Source: Thiohalophilus sp.
Lineage (GTDB): Bacteria > Pseudomonadota > Gammaproteobacteria > UBA6429 > Thiohalophilaceae
Direction of reading: 5' to 3'
NCBI RefSeq assembly: GCF_034522235.1
Contig: NZ_JAXHLN010000003.1
Location: 2,170,001 to 2,234,000, forward strand
Length of the DNA stretch: 64,000 bases
The position numbers were made by a program, and so were the translations under genes. The notes under the pieces were generated by a model. The model saw nothing but the letters and a program-made list of their open reading frames with translations. It was not told the DNA's origin and did not search any database. Below, piece after piece: positions 63,800 to 64,000 of this stretch; the first letter of the stretch is position 1; each line of letters begins with the position of its first letter.

Positions 63800-64000
63800 T
63801 CAGGCGGTTTTCTTGCCTTCGCTGCTGCTTTTGCCACCCTCGCCGGCCAGATTCTTGCGATTGCCCGATTTGAAATCGGTTTCATACCAGCCTTTGCCCT
63901 TGAGCCGGAAACCGGAAGCGGAGATCAGTTTTTTCAGCGCCGGCTTGCCGCAGGCGGGGCACTCACTCAGTGGGGCATCACTCATTTTCTGGATCGCTTC
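63800..64000 (-). CDS. FmdB-family zinc-ribbon protein (partial)
   Basis: The visible part, EAIQKMSDAPLSECPACGKP and LKKLISASGFRLKGKGWYET, is the C-terminal two-thirds of a small FmdB regulator-type zinc ribbon, with the second CxxC pair. The frame stays open through the window edge, so the start (usually MPIYEY...C..CG) is outside. It precedes aspS, a common arrangement, though the DUF502 gene often found between them is absent. Confidence 0.85.
   Translation of the reverse strand, partial: EAIQKMSDAPLSECPACGKPALKKLISASGFRLKGKGWYETDFKSGNRKNLAGEGGKSSSEGKKTA

Overview
The window reads as a chromosomal segment of a sulfur-oxidising gammaproteobacterium. Three things support this. Housekeeping blocks are in typical gammaproteobacterial order: queA-tgt-yajC-secD; pcnB-folK-dgk-panB-panC-panD; xseB-ispA-dxs; glyA-nrdR-ribD-ribE-ribB-ribH-nusB-thiL-pgpA; and aspS...yebC-ruvCAB-ybgC-tolQRAB-pal-cpoB-queE-queC. 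There is a soxXYZA cluster, a rhd-tusA-dsrE2 sulfur-relay cluster and a YeeE/YedE-type sulfur-compound transporter. The DNA is fairly GC-rich except in the spacers. No phage, integrase, transposase or CRISPR array is visible. I cannot name the species.

Layout. 1-4.8 kb: SecD/YajC protein export and the last steps of queuosine insertion (tgt, queA), then a tRNA-Leu. 4.9-10.4 kb: pgi, ppc and a periplasmic DsrE-like protein. 10.9-15.9 kb: pantothenate synthesis with folK, a deoxynucleoside kinase and poly(A) polymerase. 16.0-19.3 kb: a truncated TraF-like gene abutting an operon of rubrerythrin, a CCG-type Fe-S protein and DUF3501, whose promoter is bracketed by two similar palindromes. 19.5-23.8 kb: xseB, ispA, dxs, queD, folE2. 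24-32.6 kb: retropepsin-like protein, pgpA, thiL, nusB, riboflavin genes, nrdR, glyA. 33-42.4 kb: sulfur region with two divergent FadL-type porins, dsrE2-tusA-rhd (rhd carries a frameshift), a BepA-like protease and soxXYZA. 42.9-46.6 kb: an SLC13-type permease with RCK_C domains, tRNA-Lys and the YedE transporter. 46.8-57.1 kb: queC, queE, the complete Tol-Pal system and ruvABC/yebC. 57.3-61.7 kb: a four-gene Ser/Thr phosphorylation cassette (CHASE2 kinase, PP2C phosphatase, two FHA proteins) lying between yebC and aspS. 61.9-64 kb: aspS and the edge of an FmdB zinc-ribbon gene.

How the genes work together. Six genes of queuosine synthesis (folE2, queD, queE, queC, tgt, queA) occur at three loci; queF and the final epoxide reductase are not here. 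SoxXYZA would oxidise thiosulfate in the periplasm (SoxB and SoxCD are not in the window), while Rhd-TusA-DsrE2 would pass sulfane sulfur along in the cytoplasm. The riboflavin operon carries a RibB whose C-terminal RibA-like domain has lost most of its zinc ligands.

The most unusual feature is a dense set of intergenic hairpin repeats: 17 loci in 64 kb. They are built from short units, often 7 bp, arranged as left and right arms, and fall into several sequence classes that are sometimes nested. They almost always start or end within a few bases of a stop codon and in several cases overlap it. I know of no assigned function for them, and I regard them as the best candidate for something undescribed.
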